DNA from: Dactylonectria macrodidyma
Lineage: Eukaryota > Ascomycota > Sordariomycetes > Hypocreales > Nectriaceae
Reading direction: 5' to 3'
DNA length: 64,000 nucleotides
Assembly (NCBI GenBank): GCA_020744425.1
Contig: JAGMUV010000029.1
Location: forward strand, 248,001-312,000
Shown: one piece after another, positions 9,958-19,822 of the stretch
Layout: every line of letters starts with the position of its first letter
Position numbering within the stretch: the first letter of the stretch is position 1
The notes under the pieces: generated by a model
Told to the model about the DNA's origin: nothing
Databases searched by the model: none
What the model saw: the letters and a program-made list of their open reading frames with translations, nothing else
Program-made: the position numbers and the translations under genes

Positions 9958-11850
9958 TCAAGTTCTAATCCTCCTCATGAGGATCTCGGCATCTGTATCC
10001 GGCATTGTCTGTTCCCAATTAGCGACGTGAAGATCATTGCATTAGGCCACTCAGACTTACCTGGCCATCAAATTCAATGTTCGCGTGTCGGCCCTTGCCA
10101 GGAGGGTTTTTAATCTCAAAATGAAGCAACAGTTCGATCATAAGTAGCTTGATGGTGATATCAGCCATGTAGCGACCAGGGCAGGCATGTCTTCCGTAGC
10201 CCCAGTCGAGATCACGCTTTCCAACACTTGTGAACTGATGCTTCACACCCTCGTCCTCTCGCTGCCGCATTCGCCAAAATCGGAGCCCATCAAATACTTT
10301 GGGGTTTTCATAAAGCTCCGCGTCGACGCTAATGGCACCAGTTGCTACTTCAATACGTGCTCCCTTGGGTATTCTGAATCCATTAGACAACGTCACTGCC
10401 TTTGAACTCTTTCGGACGAAGGTGGCTAAGCTTGTCAGTCTGATTCAATGATGTCGCGAATGATCCAACTCACCGAGATCAGGCGAACTGAATCGCAGAA
10501 CCTCCTTGATAAAGCTATCGAGCTTTATCAGTTGTCCCAGATCTTTTCGGGTAAATTGGCCTCCGCATTTTCCTAACATTGACTTTATCTCCTGTCGCAC
10601 CTCATCAACGCAATCACCATTGACAGCAGCATCGAACAAGCTCTGGGTCACAGTGGCGGCGGAGGTATGAACACCCGCGATGAACAGCGTGATTTGCATC
10701 GCAAGATGGTCATCCACACTGATATCCCTGTGTTGGGAGCTGACATGGTCGAAAAATGAAGGTGGATTTTGAAGTGGTTCCCAGTTTCTTGCCGCTTTCT
10801 TCGCCAAACAGTCGCTAATCACAGCCCTCCCCTCGGTCCACTGCTTCCGTAAGGTTTCATGGCCTTGTACGTGTCGATAAACGAGGGGTCGAAGGATCTT
10901 GGGCCATTTTTTCAGTGCTTGGATGTATGGGATGGCAGTGGAGATGTAATCTTCTTCCAATTCGAGCCAACGGTCGTTCTGGGCGGCCTCTTCGCTTAGC
11001 AGGGTTCTCGCGGCGCTCTTGCAAACTAAACGGAAAAGAATGTTGTAGACTTTGACCGGCTTCCAATCTGCACTTATTAGCTTACTTTTCAAAGAACGAC
11101 ACATCGACAGAACCTGCCGTTCGAATTTGGAATTCCTTTCAGCAATTCGTCGCGGAACATCTGCTGTGTTTCCGGAATGAACTCCCCTACTAGAAGGTTA
11201 GTATCTAGCCACCATAGAGAGATATTCCAGCGGACCTAGGCTTGGGTTCAACTTTGCTGTAAATATTTTAAGAAGCTCAGGGGAGACAGGCTTTATCCAG
11301 GAGTATTCGGGAAGGGCGAGCTGGTGTTTATGTTAGTCTTGGACGTGAAAGCTGGGCCGTAGTCAACAACCTACTGAATCAAACGAAGCAGAAAAGGTCA
11401 GAGCGGGATTGCTCTTTAATTCGTCCATAAAATGAGTCGGAAGTACGAAGGTAGTCCCTGACCAGCGGTGTTAGCGATGACCTTACGTTGTGCTTCATAC
11501 AGACAAGGCAATCACACCTTCACTGGTGTCAATTCCAAAGATTTGTCCTTTGAACTAGGGACAGTTAGTATGTACATTATAATTGCAAGTTTCGCGAATA
11601 CCTTTGTGTATCCCTCGACGAGCATGTTCCTGGAATCGAATCTGTATTGTTCAATCCTTTTCTTTCGCTCCCCGATCCGATCGGAAAATGCAATCGGCAG
11701 CTGAGGACCGCTCGGCAATATGAATCTCGTAGCGGCAGACACGAACAGGACTGAGAAGAGCGCTATGCATGCTGATAAAAATGCTGGTATCTGTAAACCA
11801 GACACCAACTGAGTGTCGAGAAACTCTAACATGCCCCATGAATAATCCAT
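9958..11850 (-). CDS. Cytochrome P450 monooxygenase (TRI4 / GA14-synthase-like group), 8 exons
   Basis: Best model: 11850-11602, 11554-11518, 11457-11375, 11320-11236, 11189-about 11114, about 11072-10474, 10425-10061 and 10008-9958, roughly 520 residues. Seven introns of 41-60 bases restore one frame; only the border near 11,073-11,113 is ambiguous. The N-terminal helix is at about residues 20-42. IDTSEG joins TTFVLPTHFMDEL, as expected of the family. Motifs: I-helix AGVHTSAATVTQ, ExxR in IKEVLRFSSPD, FDGLRFWRMR, and heme loop DWGYGRHACPGRYMA, where Trp replaces the usual Phe. The short last exon gives the family-like tail TMPDTDAEIL. Related fungal P450s (TRI4, gibberellin P450-1) catalyse repeated oxidations in secondary metabolism. 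Probably ER-bound and part of the same gene group. Confidence 0.87.
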
Positions 11851-13333
11851 GCCTGCTACACTCCAATGTCATAAAGTACGTTCATACTGCAACTAGGAAT
11901 GTAGTAATTATGATTATATACGACATTTGGTGAATACTGCATCCGCCGGCCGCAACATCTGTTGGGCCTTCATGACTCAGCTACGGGGCAAATGTCCATG
12001 GCATTCTCTCACTTCGGTATTCTGGGAGATTCTCCGCTTTCCCTATCGGACCCTGGCCGACGGACCTATAATCTCTACGAACAAGACTAACGACCCCCCG
12101 AGTTCTCGGTTACTTGATGTTGATTATCAAGGAATCCTTATACATCCGTTATGTTCTGACTGTTACTCAAGAAATCTCCAAGTTGCCGCGATATTCTCTC
12201 TCTTGTTTATTCAGTTCGAAGACCAACATCTCTAAACATTAGGATTCATTGACCCTACACGTACTGGGAATTGCACGTGATATAATTGGTTGATGGCGGT
12301 CCTTGGATCTTACGTTTCGGACATTTCCATTGTTCCGCCGAAGTCCACTGGGAGGTCCGGATAAATAACCTGACTTGTCCGAACCCAAACTTAAGCTAGT
12401 GACTAGCTACCATGTCTCTAGGGACCAAATAGATAGCGGGGTACTAGGCTAAGACCCATCACTAATCACATGACTTGCTCATCAGAGAAGTATAGAGTAA
12501 CTAGACTACTACCGGAGGAATTGACTAAACGGCTGTGGTATTCGTTGAATGGCACTCCAGGAAGGTCGATTTAGACTACTAAGCACTCGTAGATGACTCC
12601 TCTGTGGCATCTATTGAGTCGTCATCTGTGTTCTCCTTTGCCCTGTCTGAAGAGCCTGCACCGGTATTCTCTGGTATCTCGACGACTGGCCTTAAAACTA
12701 TACCCATATCAATATCCACGACCTTATCCTTCCCAGGCTCGGTATCCCCATCCCATACATCACCGTTCAGTTGGTCTTTCGAAGTTGTGGAAACGCCTTA
12801 ACCCTGAATCCGCGCCGTCCTTGCGCGCTGGGGATCGGTCTTACTAGGCGAAGATGACAGCGGCCTCCGGCTGCCTCCGGGTCCGGAGGGCCACCCTCCG
12901 GAAGTCTGAGACTGGAAAGCCTGCCTTCCAGAGGTCTGAGACCGGATTCCTAGCAGCCGCTCTGGAAGAAGTCTGAGGCGTCTTATAATGACCCTAAAAT
13001 GTAACATCATTCGATGACAAGGACAATCCTACTTCTCCTTCAAGGCGGCCAGGAATGACAGCCTTATAAACCACTATAACTGGTATCTAAGTCTTAGCTA
13101 GTTAGCTAATATTGATATCGCCTCTTATATTAGATTTTAAGCTGTGATTAATTATATAATTAAGTATTATAGTAAGATTGAGAAACAGACTGATAGTTAT
13201 GCTAGTTTAGGGCAACAAATCTTGCCTTATATATTGTATTTTATATCTAATAAATTAGTTGCTTATTAAGAGAGATTTCTTAAGGTAAGAGATCTGCTAT
13301 ATTTTACTTAAATCCGAGCTATAGGAAGGTATT
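11851..13333. other. Upstream region of the P450 and decayed DNA
   Basis: The first few hundred bases are the likely promoter of the P450. Two short open frames near 12,593-12,847 resemble no family I know and look like chance or decayed sequence. A GC-rich patch at 12,850-12,975 repeats GTCTGAGAC-like units; 13,080-13,330 is AT-rich, as in RIP-affected DNA. No gene is supported. Confidence 0.4.
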
Positions 13334-13528
13334 TGTGACGGGAGCGTCTGGAGTGCTGGACCCAGGGTGGGGTCGATACGTAACTAGGACGCACGGGGCA
13401 GGCCACAGGGACTATCAACGCGTCTACGCGTCTACGCGCCTGCCCGCTTTCTCTCTTTCCTCTTCATCGTAGTATTCTCGCAATACAGTGGCATTACCTC
13501 TTGAGTTGATCTCATCTGGCCCGTGACA
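13334..13528 (+). repeat. Solo LTR of the Gypsy family found at 52.6-62.0 kb
   Basis: A 195-base sequence beginning TGTGACGGGAGCG and ending GGCCCGTGACA. It is nearly identical to the two LTRs at 52,593-52,785 and 61,777-61,971. The flanks (GTATT before, CCGGA after) show no target duplication, so the copy is old or rearranged. Confidence 0.9.
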
Positions 13529-13553
13529 CCGGACTAGGGCCCGGCTAGAAACA

Positions 13554-13735
13554 ACTCTCTGATACATCAATATCCTGTCTTAGTGTTAGATTGTGGCTGT
13601 GTATTGCATCAAGGAGGCTATTCAGGTATCAGAATACTGGGATATCTGCATCTTTGACTCAAGATGATGATAAAACCCGCTTTTGAGGAAAATGGAGATG
13701 AGAGAAAACGAGAACAAGAACAACAAGAACAACCA
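13554..13735 (+). repeat. Plus-strand copy of a second LTR-like repeat (family B)
   Basis: This stretch, from CTCTGATACATCAAT to AACAACAAGAACA, is the inverse of 19,823-19,984 joined to 14,416-14,441. The full family-B unit on the minus strand starts TGTTGGATTGACCCC and ends AACAAGAACA, about 214 bases, so it looks like an LTR. The 5' part is missing here. Confidence 0.65.
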
Positions 13736-14205
13736 AACATATCATCAAGAATTGATCTACATTTTATCTGACTATCCCTAATCTTCGCTAAAGACACACC
13801 GCGCATCCAACACTTAGTCATAGGGTGTGAGATTGACCCAAAAACCCCTCATAGGAAAAGAGGGGGCCGGAGGATCCTAGATCATACACACATCAATACA
13901 ATCATCTTTGGTCTCCACAGTTGACCCTTATTGAAGTCCCTGATCATCCTAGCCGTACTGGATCCAACATAACCCAATGATGGATCCAATACGGCTAGGA
14001 TGATCAAGATGATAGGGACTAATCCAGTGGAGCCCAAAGATGATTGTATTGATGTGTGTATAATCTAGGATGCCTCCGGCCCCCTCTTTTCTCCTGAGGG
14101 GTTTTTCTAGTCATCTGACAAAGGTGTTGGATACGCGGTGTGTCTTTAGTAAAGATTAGGGATAGCCGGATAAAATGTAGATCAATTCTTGATGATATGT
14201 TTGAT
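13736..14205. repeat. Large near-perfect fold-back palindrome
   Basis: Two arms of about 230 bases, 13,736-13,963 and 13,976-14,205, are reverse complements with scattered transitions and a short loop near 13,964-13,975. Shared blocks include GATCATCCTAGCCGTA, AAAAGAGGGGGCCGGAGG and TCAAGAATTGATCTAC. It lies inside family-B LTR copies and may be a rearranged internal part of that element. Confidence 0.8.
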
Positions 14206-14415
14206 TGTTCTGTTGGATCCAATACGGCTAGGATGATCAGAGCCTTCAAAGGGGGTTTTCTATGGAGACCAAAGATGATTGTATTGATGTCTGTGTATGA
14301 TCTAGGATGCCTCCGGCCCCCTCTTTTCTTCTGAGGGGTTTTTCTAGTCATCTGACTAAGGCTAGGATATCGGTATATCAGAGGTTATGCCGCCACACGA
14401 GGGGTCAATCCAACA
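14206..14415. repeat. Third partial arm of the fold-back plus family-B LTR start
   Basis: Bases 14,207-14,350 repeat the second arm directly (GGATCCAATACGGCTAGGA, then CCTCCGGCCCCCTCTTTT). From 14,367 to 14,415 the minus strand carries the family-B LTR start, TGTTGGATTGACCCC, seen again at 19,953-20,010 and as a 24-base relic near 50,265. Confidence 0.7.
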
Positions 14416-14441
14416 TGTTCTTGTTGTTCTTGTTCTCGTTT

Positions 14442-14615
14442 TGTCACGATGTGTATTTGGGTAGCAGGGCGTGTATATGGCGTGTGCCTGCTATAGCAAT
14501 ATCCTTCTAGCTATTTTAGCATAAAGGGTGTACAGGGACTCAGAGCGGGGACTTGACACAATCAAGAACATACACACACCCAATCAGGTGCCTCACACGA
14601 CAAAAGCTCGTGACA
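14442..14615 (+). repeat. 5' LTR of the Copia element
   Basis: 174 bases, TGTCACGATG...GCTCGTGACA, identical by eye to the copy at 19,644-19,817. Confidence 0.96.
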
Positions 14616-14634
14616 GTTATGAGCCCGGTTCGCG
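14616..14634 (+). other. Primer-binding site, half-tRNA initiator-Met type
   Basis: Immediately after the 5' LTR comes GTTATGAGCCCGGTTCGCG. Its complement contains GGGCTCATAAC, the 5' side of the anticodon stem-loop of initiator tRNA-Met. Copia-type elements are known to prime from a tRNA-iMet fragment cut in the anticodon loop; here the match starts at the LTR edge, as that mechanism requires. Confidence 0.65.
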
Positions 14635-14775
14635 ACAATTCCATTGAAAAAGACAGCAATAATACGATTTGCATCGAGCCAGACCTCGAAGGGCCGATAT
14701 CCATCGTTATTCAGATAGAATACGTTGTGACGCGGTCAAAATCGATCGATACCGTCCGTTCCGGCCGATCCGAAT

Positions 14776-15999
14776 ATGACGTCAAAAGACCAGAGAGTGA
14801 TCTTGACTGGGAAGGAAAATTGGGATGCGTGGATTCAGTCCACATCAGCCAAGACTCCAAGGAAGATATGGTCCTACATGCACCCTGATCATCCTATTGG
14901 GGAACTCTTGCAAGAACCAAGAGAGCCTCAGTATAGCGACTTTAACGCTACTGCCACAGACTATACCCAGCTATCACCGTCGCAGCAGCGAGCGTATGAT
15001 GCTGTGTTTAGGCAATGGGAAGTCAGGAAGAGGGACTTCGGAAAGCAGGAGACAGAGATTAATACGGTATACGATACCATCCTGGAGACAGTTTCGACTA
15101 AGTACAGGCAACCGCTCGACAGAAAAGACACACTGCGAGAGTGGATGCAGCTGCTCAAGAGCTCTGCTGCTCCATCAGAAGGCTTCATGATGGCTAAGGT
15201 GAAAGACGAATATATTGCCGTGATGAAAGGCTTTAAGAATCAGAAAGCCTTCCCACAATGGCTTGAGTCGTGGGAATCGATGATGATCAAGGCAAAGAAG
15301 TATCACCTAGCAGAGACCGAGACCGGTCAATGGCTTCGAGAGTTCGCTGACCTAATTGAACCAATCCATCAAAGCTATGCAACAGCTTTCACGGAGGGGG
15401 CTAAGATTCTAGATGCCGAAGCAGTTCTTCAGAGAAGACGCCTCCAAGATGCGCTCGCCCACCAGACTGCCCAAGCAGAAGCGGCTGAGCAGCGACGACT
15501 CCACACAAGCAGTGGGAGTGAAACCGTAGAATCAGATTCCCAATCTAGACCAGGAGGTATTGACCTGATTGCATCGGCCGTACAGCGACCTGCTCCCAAT
15601 GGCTCAAAGGTTTGGACACCTCAAGAGGTTGCCTCGACAATGCGTGAATGGGCATCCCGCAAGAGGCCCACGAGTGGTAACACCGTGAGGGGCGGGGCGT
15701 TCCACACAGAGGGAGGCAACGAGGAGAGTGACCACAGTGAGGAGGCATCCACGCCAAAGGGTGGGAAGAGGACGAAGTCTGGCTCCGGAGGACGCTCTGG
15801 TAAGAGGCCAGCACTTACGTGCCCAGCCTGCGGTATGAGAGGGCATGACCTATCTGACTGCTGGTGTGTGTTCGAAGATAAGAGACCGGAGGGCATGCCT
15901 CGCAATAATCGTCGTATGCGAAGGGCTAAGAAGGCGCTGGAGGACGACCACGAGCTGCAGAGAAGGGTTGATGCTTTACGAGAACAGAAAGGGAACTGA
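14776..15999 (+). CDS. Copia Gag polyprotein with CCHC zinc knuckle
   Basis: 407 residues from ATG 14,776. It makes the capsid of the virus-like particle. The middle region has the usual Copia Gag helical content, followed by a Ser/Gly/Lys-rich linker, and near the C-terminus the zinc knuckle CPACGMRGHDLSDC (C-x2-C-x4-H-x4-C), which binds the element RNA. The frame ends at TGA 15,997-15,999, followed by CAA TTA, and the pol frame continues in the same phase with no further stop, so some product should be a Gag-Pol fusion by readthrough. No damage is seen. Confidence 0.93.
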   Translation: MTSKDQRVILTGKENWDAWIQSTSAKTPRKIWSYMHPDHPIGELLQEPREPQYSDFNATATDYTQLSPSQQRAYDAVFRQWEVRKRDFGKQETEINTVYDTILETVSTKYRQPLDRKDTLREWMQLLKSSAAPSEGFMMAKVKDEYIAVMKGFKNQKAFPQWLESWESMMIKAKKYHLAETETGQWLREFADLIEPIHQSYATAFTEGAKILDAEAVLQRRRLQDALAHQTAQAEAAEQRRLHTSSGSETVESDSQSRPGGIDLIASAVQRPAPNGSKVWTPQEVASTMREWASRKRPTSGNTVRGGAFHTEGGNEESDHSEEASTPKGGKRTKSGSGGRSGKRPALTCPACGMRGHDLSDCWCVFEDKRPEGMPRNNRRMRRAKKALEDDHELQRRVDALREQKGN

Positions 16000-16005
16000 C
16001 AATTA
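15997..16005 (+). promoter_or_regulatory. Leaky stop context TGA-CAA-TTA between gag and pol
   Basis: The gag stop TGA is followed directly by CAA TTA, which fits the CAR-YYA readthrough consensus known from the tobamovirus replicase stop and tested in yeast. Gag and Pol lie in the same phase on either side. Readthrough at this site is therefore inferred to make Gag-Pol. Confidence 0.65.
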
Positions 16006-19000
16006 CAGGAGAGAAAGGCCAGAGTGAAGATCATAGGAGCGGCGAACACAGCGCACCTACGATCAGCCTTTACCTCTGCAACTACTGTGTATCCGCTACG
16101 TTTATCAACGATCTTGGATTCTGGTACAACGTTGCATATTTTTAACGATCTGACTAGGTTTAAGACCTTCCGTAAGGCAGCAGACGGAGAGGCAGTTATT
16201 GCAGGAGCATCAGAAGTTCCAATCCTAGGTTTTGGAAGAGTTGACCTAGAGGTCATACTTCCAGAAGGGAAAGTTGGAATTTTGCGCCTACGGAACGCAA
16301 CCTATTGTACCGATTTCAGCACGAACCTAGTATCCTTTCAATTGCTTCGAGAGAATGGAATCTTCTGGGACACTATCAACAACCTCCTGATCCGAAGGGA
16401 CGGCTCAACCATATGCATCGTCCACCAGATGCATAATCAATTCGTACTGCAGTATCGAGAGATTTCGCGCGACGTTGAGGATGCTATCTTTAGCACGCAA
16501 TACAGGCGAAGAACATCGCGACATCCAAGGGCACCAGCAGTAGCGATTGGATCCCTATGGCATCTTCGAATGGGACATCCAAGTCCGTTAGTGTTGCATC
16601 ACTTAGGAAAGAATTCCCTAGGGATACGACTCCGTGGACCAAAGACAACGCAGTGTCCAGGCTGCAGCCAAGGGAAGATACATCGGCAGATATCTCGACG
16701 TCCACCAGACCGAGAAAAAGACAAGCCATGTTACGAAATTTGGATTGACTGGACCGACATCGATGAAGATGCGAAGGGCTTTATTCGAGCCATGTTTATC
16801 ACAGACGCCTGGTCTGGTATGGTCTTTCCGTATTATACCAAGACGTATGACAGACGAGAGAGCGGCAAGATAGTGAGACACTTCTATCACTGGATGAAGA
16901 TCCACTATGGCTATCTGGTTAAAGCGGTTCGCTCAGACAATGAGCTCTTCACTAAGAAGTTTAAATACTGGATGATGTGGAGAGGCATCATTGGGAAACC
17001 ATCAGCGCCAAATACGCAAGCTCAGAACGGAGGAGCTGAGCGCTCAGGGGGTGCGGTAATTGAGAAGAGCCGAGTGATGAGAATCACAGCCAACATACCG
17101 CATGATCTTTGGAGAGAAATAATCAGCGCAGCCGTGTACCTGAAGAACAGAACGCCACGAGAGTCGAATGAGTGGAAGACCCCTTATGAGTTGTTCTACT
17201 CAAGACAGCCATACCTATCGCACTTAAAGGCATATGGCTGCAGGGCCTACGCCATGACATCACGAGCGCAACTCAAACGAAAGAAGCTCCGCAAGCTTGA
17301 CCCAAGAGCGCACATCGGCTATCTTGTTGGCTATGACTCGACAAACATCTTTCGTGTTTGGGTCCCGCATAAAGGAAAAGTCATATCAACTCGAGACGTT
17401 ATCTTTGACGAAGACACATTCTTTGACGGCAAATGTACGGAAAAGGAACTCATTGATAGCGTTGATGACCTGGTCGAGAAGGTCGCTATTCCGCCAAGCC
17501 AGCTGAACAACCAAGCTGTACTTGAAGAAGACGAGCCAGTCTTTGAATCTGGCAACCATGAAGAAGACCAGGGTGACGACGGGGAAGAAATGGTTCCAGA
17601 AAATGATCCAGAAAATGATCCAGACGAATATCAGGACGACCAAGCGGACAAAGAAGACTACGAACTAGCAAGAGCTTTGGAGGAAGCATTATGTACACCT
17701 CCACCAACTGAACCAGACCAAGAGCAAGATGCAGCGCTTTCAGTCTTCTTACCAGTCGCTGGAGCTGAGGGGGTGAGAGCAGATATTCCGCTAATTGCAG
17801 TCGTGGAAAGCTGCTTGGAAGACTTTGTCCCAGTTCCAATCGAGACAGCTTATCATGGGAGTTTCGTCGCTGGAATGAAGTTCAAGCCGGAGAAGATACA
17901 TAAGCGAAACTTACCAGAGGAGCCGAAGACTCTCAGGGATCTCGACAGCCACCCGTTTAAAGAACAGTTCCGCAAAGCACAAGAAGAACATATGGCATCT
18001 CACCAACAGATGAAGTCGTTCGTTGAAGTGCCATGGCGTCAGGCAAAAGGACAACAGGTGCTAAGCTGTATGTGGGTATTTACTTACAAAACAGACAAGC
18101 ATGGATACCTGGTTAAGTGCAAAGCCCGTCTTGTTGTCTGCGGCAATCAACAGGCTAGGGGAGATCTGCCGACTCGAGCAACAACGCTTGCAAGCATGTC
18201 TTTCAGGGCGCTTATGGCAATTGCAGCAGAATACGATCTGGAGCTCGTGCAGATGGATGCTGTAAATGCTTTCGTACACTGCGAGCTAGATGAGCTGGTA
18301 TTCATGAGAATGCCACCAGGATTCCAAAAATACGGCAGAGTTCTAAAGCTCCAGAAGGCGCTCTACGGACTACGGAGGTCTCCGTTCTTATGGCAACAAG
18401 ATCTGACACGAACCCTCCGAGACCTCGGCTTCAGGACTGTTCCTGACGAACCCTGTGTGATGCTTAAAGATGGAGTGATTGTCTTCTTCTTTGTTGACGA
18501 TCTTATCTGGGCATATCAAAAGGAGAAGGCAGACAGGGCAAAGAAGGCTATGGAAGGCCTACAGCAGACTTATAATATGACCGTGCTGGGAGAACCGAAG
18601 TGGTTTCTTGGAATTCACATCATACGAAACAGAGCCAAGCGATCTATCTGGCTGACTCAAGATGCATATATCGATAAGATTGCTTACCAGTATGATATCG
18701 ACCTAGAGACCAAGGTTCCCGAGACTCCGATGACAGAGGAAGAATTGTTACCAGCAACCTGCCAAGCCGACTGGCGTTCGATCGAGAAATATTTGAAGAA
18801 AGTCGGATCGATATTGTTCGCATCAATCTCAACACGACCCGATGTTGCATTCGCAGCCGCAAGGCTAGCTAGGTTCAATCAGAATCCAGACCACACACAC
18901 CACAAGGCCGCAGACCGAGTCTTGCAGTATTTGTATGGAACACGTTCACTGGGAATCAGGCTGGGAGGAACAAGATTCCTCAAGAGCTTCCTATGTGCAA

Positions 19001-19608
19001 GCGATGCTTCCTATGCAGACAATACAATAGACAGGAAGAGCTCGCAAGGCTATGTGATGATGCTGTTTGGAGGACCAATTGCCTGGAAAGCAACAAAACA
19101 GTCTACGGTCACTACGTCAAGTACTGAAGCTGAATTGCTCGCTTTATCTCAGACAGCTAAGGAAGCTATCTTCGCAAGCAGGATTCTTAAGGAGCTGGAA
19201 GTTCAGATTGACGGACCATTGCATATTGAATGCGATAATGCCCAGACAATCAGGCTCATGACTGAGGAATCAGCCAAGTTGACTACGAAGCTTCGGCATG
19301 TGGATATTCATCGACACTGGTTACGACAAGAATACAGGGAGAAGAGAGTCGAGTTCGGCTGGGTCCCAACATCGAAGATGATTGCAGACGGGATGACAAA
19401 GGCCCTGCCCAAGCAACGGCATGCAACATTCATTAAGATGCTTCAAATGGAGGACATTTCACGCCAGATTGCCCTGGAACAGCGAATGGAAGCTATGAAG
19501 GACCAGATTGCGAAAACACGCAGCCAGAAGGAAGGCAACAGCCCTGATAAGGAGGCAAGACTCGGATATCCAGGAGGGCAGAGACCCAAAAGACAACTTA
19601 TAGGGTAG
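16000..19608 (+). CDS. Copia Pol: protease, integrase, reverse transcriptase, RNase H
   Basis: The frame continues in phase with gag from just after TGA 15,997 to 19,608, about 1,200 residues. Domains in order: aspartic protease (ILDSGTTLHIF, about residue 40); GAG-pre-integrase/zinc HHCC block (SLWHLRMGHPSPLVLHH, then CPGCSQGK); integrase core D-D-E with WIDWTD, VRSDNELF and NTQAQNGGAERSGG; reverse transcriptase (MWVFTYKTDKHG, QMDAVNAFVH, ALYGLRRSPFLWQQ, and FFVDDLIWAY as the YVDD box); RNase H (CASDASYADN, TVTTSSTEAELLAL, RHVDIHRHWLR). All key blocks are present without frame breaks, so the protein could be active. It copies the element RNA and inserts the cDNA. The lack of a convincing ATG at the start supports expression as a Gag fusion. 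Confidence 0.95.
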   Translation, partial: QLQERKARVKIIGAANTAHLRSAFTSATTVYPLRLSTILDSGTTLHIFNDLTRFKTFRKAADGEAVIAGASEVPILGFGRVDLEVILPEGKVGILRLRNATYCTDFSTNLVSFQLLRENGIFWDTINNLLIRRDGSTICIVHQMHNQFVLQYREISRDVEDAIFSTQYRRRTSRHPRAPAVAIGSLWHLRMGHPSPLVLHHLGKNSLGIRLRGPKTTQCPGCSQGKIHRQISRRPPDREKDKPCYEIWIDWTDIDEDAKGFIRAMFITDAWSGMVFPYYTKTYDRRESGKIVRHFYHWMKIHYGYLVKAVRSDNELFTKKFKYWMMWRGIIGKPSAPNTQAQNGGAERSGGAVIEKSRVMRITANIPHDLWREIISAAVYLKNRTPRESNEWKTPYELFYSRQPYLSHLKAYGCRAYAMTSRAQLKRKKLRKLDPRAHIGYLVGYDSTNIFRVWVPHKGKVISTRDVIFDEDTFFDGKCTEKELIDSVDDLVEKVAIPPSQLNNQAVLEEDEPVFESGNHEEDQGDDGEEMVPENDPENDPDEYQDDQADKEDYELARALEEALCTPPPTEPDQEQDAALSVFLPVAGAEGVRADIPLIAVVESCLEDFVPVPIETAYHGSFVAGMKFKPEKIHKRNLPEEPKTLRDLDSHPFKEQFRKAQEEHMASHQQMKSFVEVPWRQAKGQQVLSCMWVFTYKTDKHGYLVKCKARLVVCGNQQARGDLPTRATTLASMSFRALMAIAAEYDLELVQMDAVNAFVHCELDELVFMRMPPGFQKYGRVLKLQKALYGLRRSPFLWQQDLTRTLRDLGFRTVPDEPCVMLKDGVIVFFFVDDLIWAYQKEKADRAKKAMEGLQQTYNMTVLGEPKWFLGIHIIRNRAKRSIWLTQDAYIDKIAYQYDIDLETKVPETPMTEEELLPATCQADWRSIEKYLKKVGSILFASISTRPDVAFAAARLARFNQNPDHTHHKAADRVLQYLYGTRSLGIRLGGTRFLKSFLCASDASYADNTIDRKSSQGYVMMLFGGPIAWKATKQSTVTTSSTEAELLALSQTAKEAIFASRILKELEVQIDGPLHIECDNAQTIRLMTEESAKLTTKLRHVDIHRHWLRQEYREKRVEFGWVPTSKMIADGMTKALPKQRHATFIKMLQMEDISRQIALEQRMEAMKDQIAKTRSQKEGNSPDKEARLGYPGGQRPKRQLIG

Positions 19609-19643
19609 CCAAGTCCTTGGAAATGGCCTCGGCTAAGGGGGTG

Positions 19644-19817
19644 TGTCACGATGTGTATTTGGGTAGCAGGGCGTGTATATGGCGTGTGCCTGCTATAGCA
19701 ATATCCTTCTAGCTATTTTAGCATAAAGGGTGTACAGGGACTCAGAGCGGGGACTTGACACAATCAAGAACATACACACACCCAATCAGGTGCCTCACAC
19801 GACAAAAGCTCGTGACA
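19644..19817 (+). repeat. 3' LTR of the Copia element
   Basis: Same 174 bases as 14,442-14,615, preceded by the purine run ending at 19,643. Confidence 0.96.
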
Positions 19818-19822
19818 CGTTT

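Larger units (their letters stand above)
14442..19817 (+). mobile_element. Complete Ty1/Copia LTR retrotransposon, apparently young
   Basis: A 5,376-base element with two LTRs of 174 bases that read as identical, flanked by a perfect 5-bp target duplication CGTTT (14,437-14,441 and 19,818-19,822). The order gag, protease, integrase, reverse transcriptase, RNase H marks it as Copia. A primer site follows the 5' LTR and a purine run (AAGGGGGTG) precedes the 3' LTR. The only in-frame stop between gag and pol is TGA at 15,997. It sits inside an older minus-strand family-B LTR. Identical LTRs and undamaged frames suggest recent arrival, unlike every other long element in the window. Confidence 0.97.

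Noticed and set aside
12593..12847. Protein gene upstream of the solo LTR
   Set aside because: Short overlapping frames, no motif, no splice logic and no upstream context.
14019..14351. Minus-strand ORF of 110 codons in the fold-back
   Set aside because: It translates two copies of the same non-coding repeat; the internal protein repeat is a by-product.
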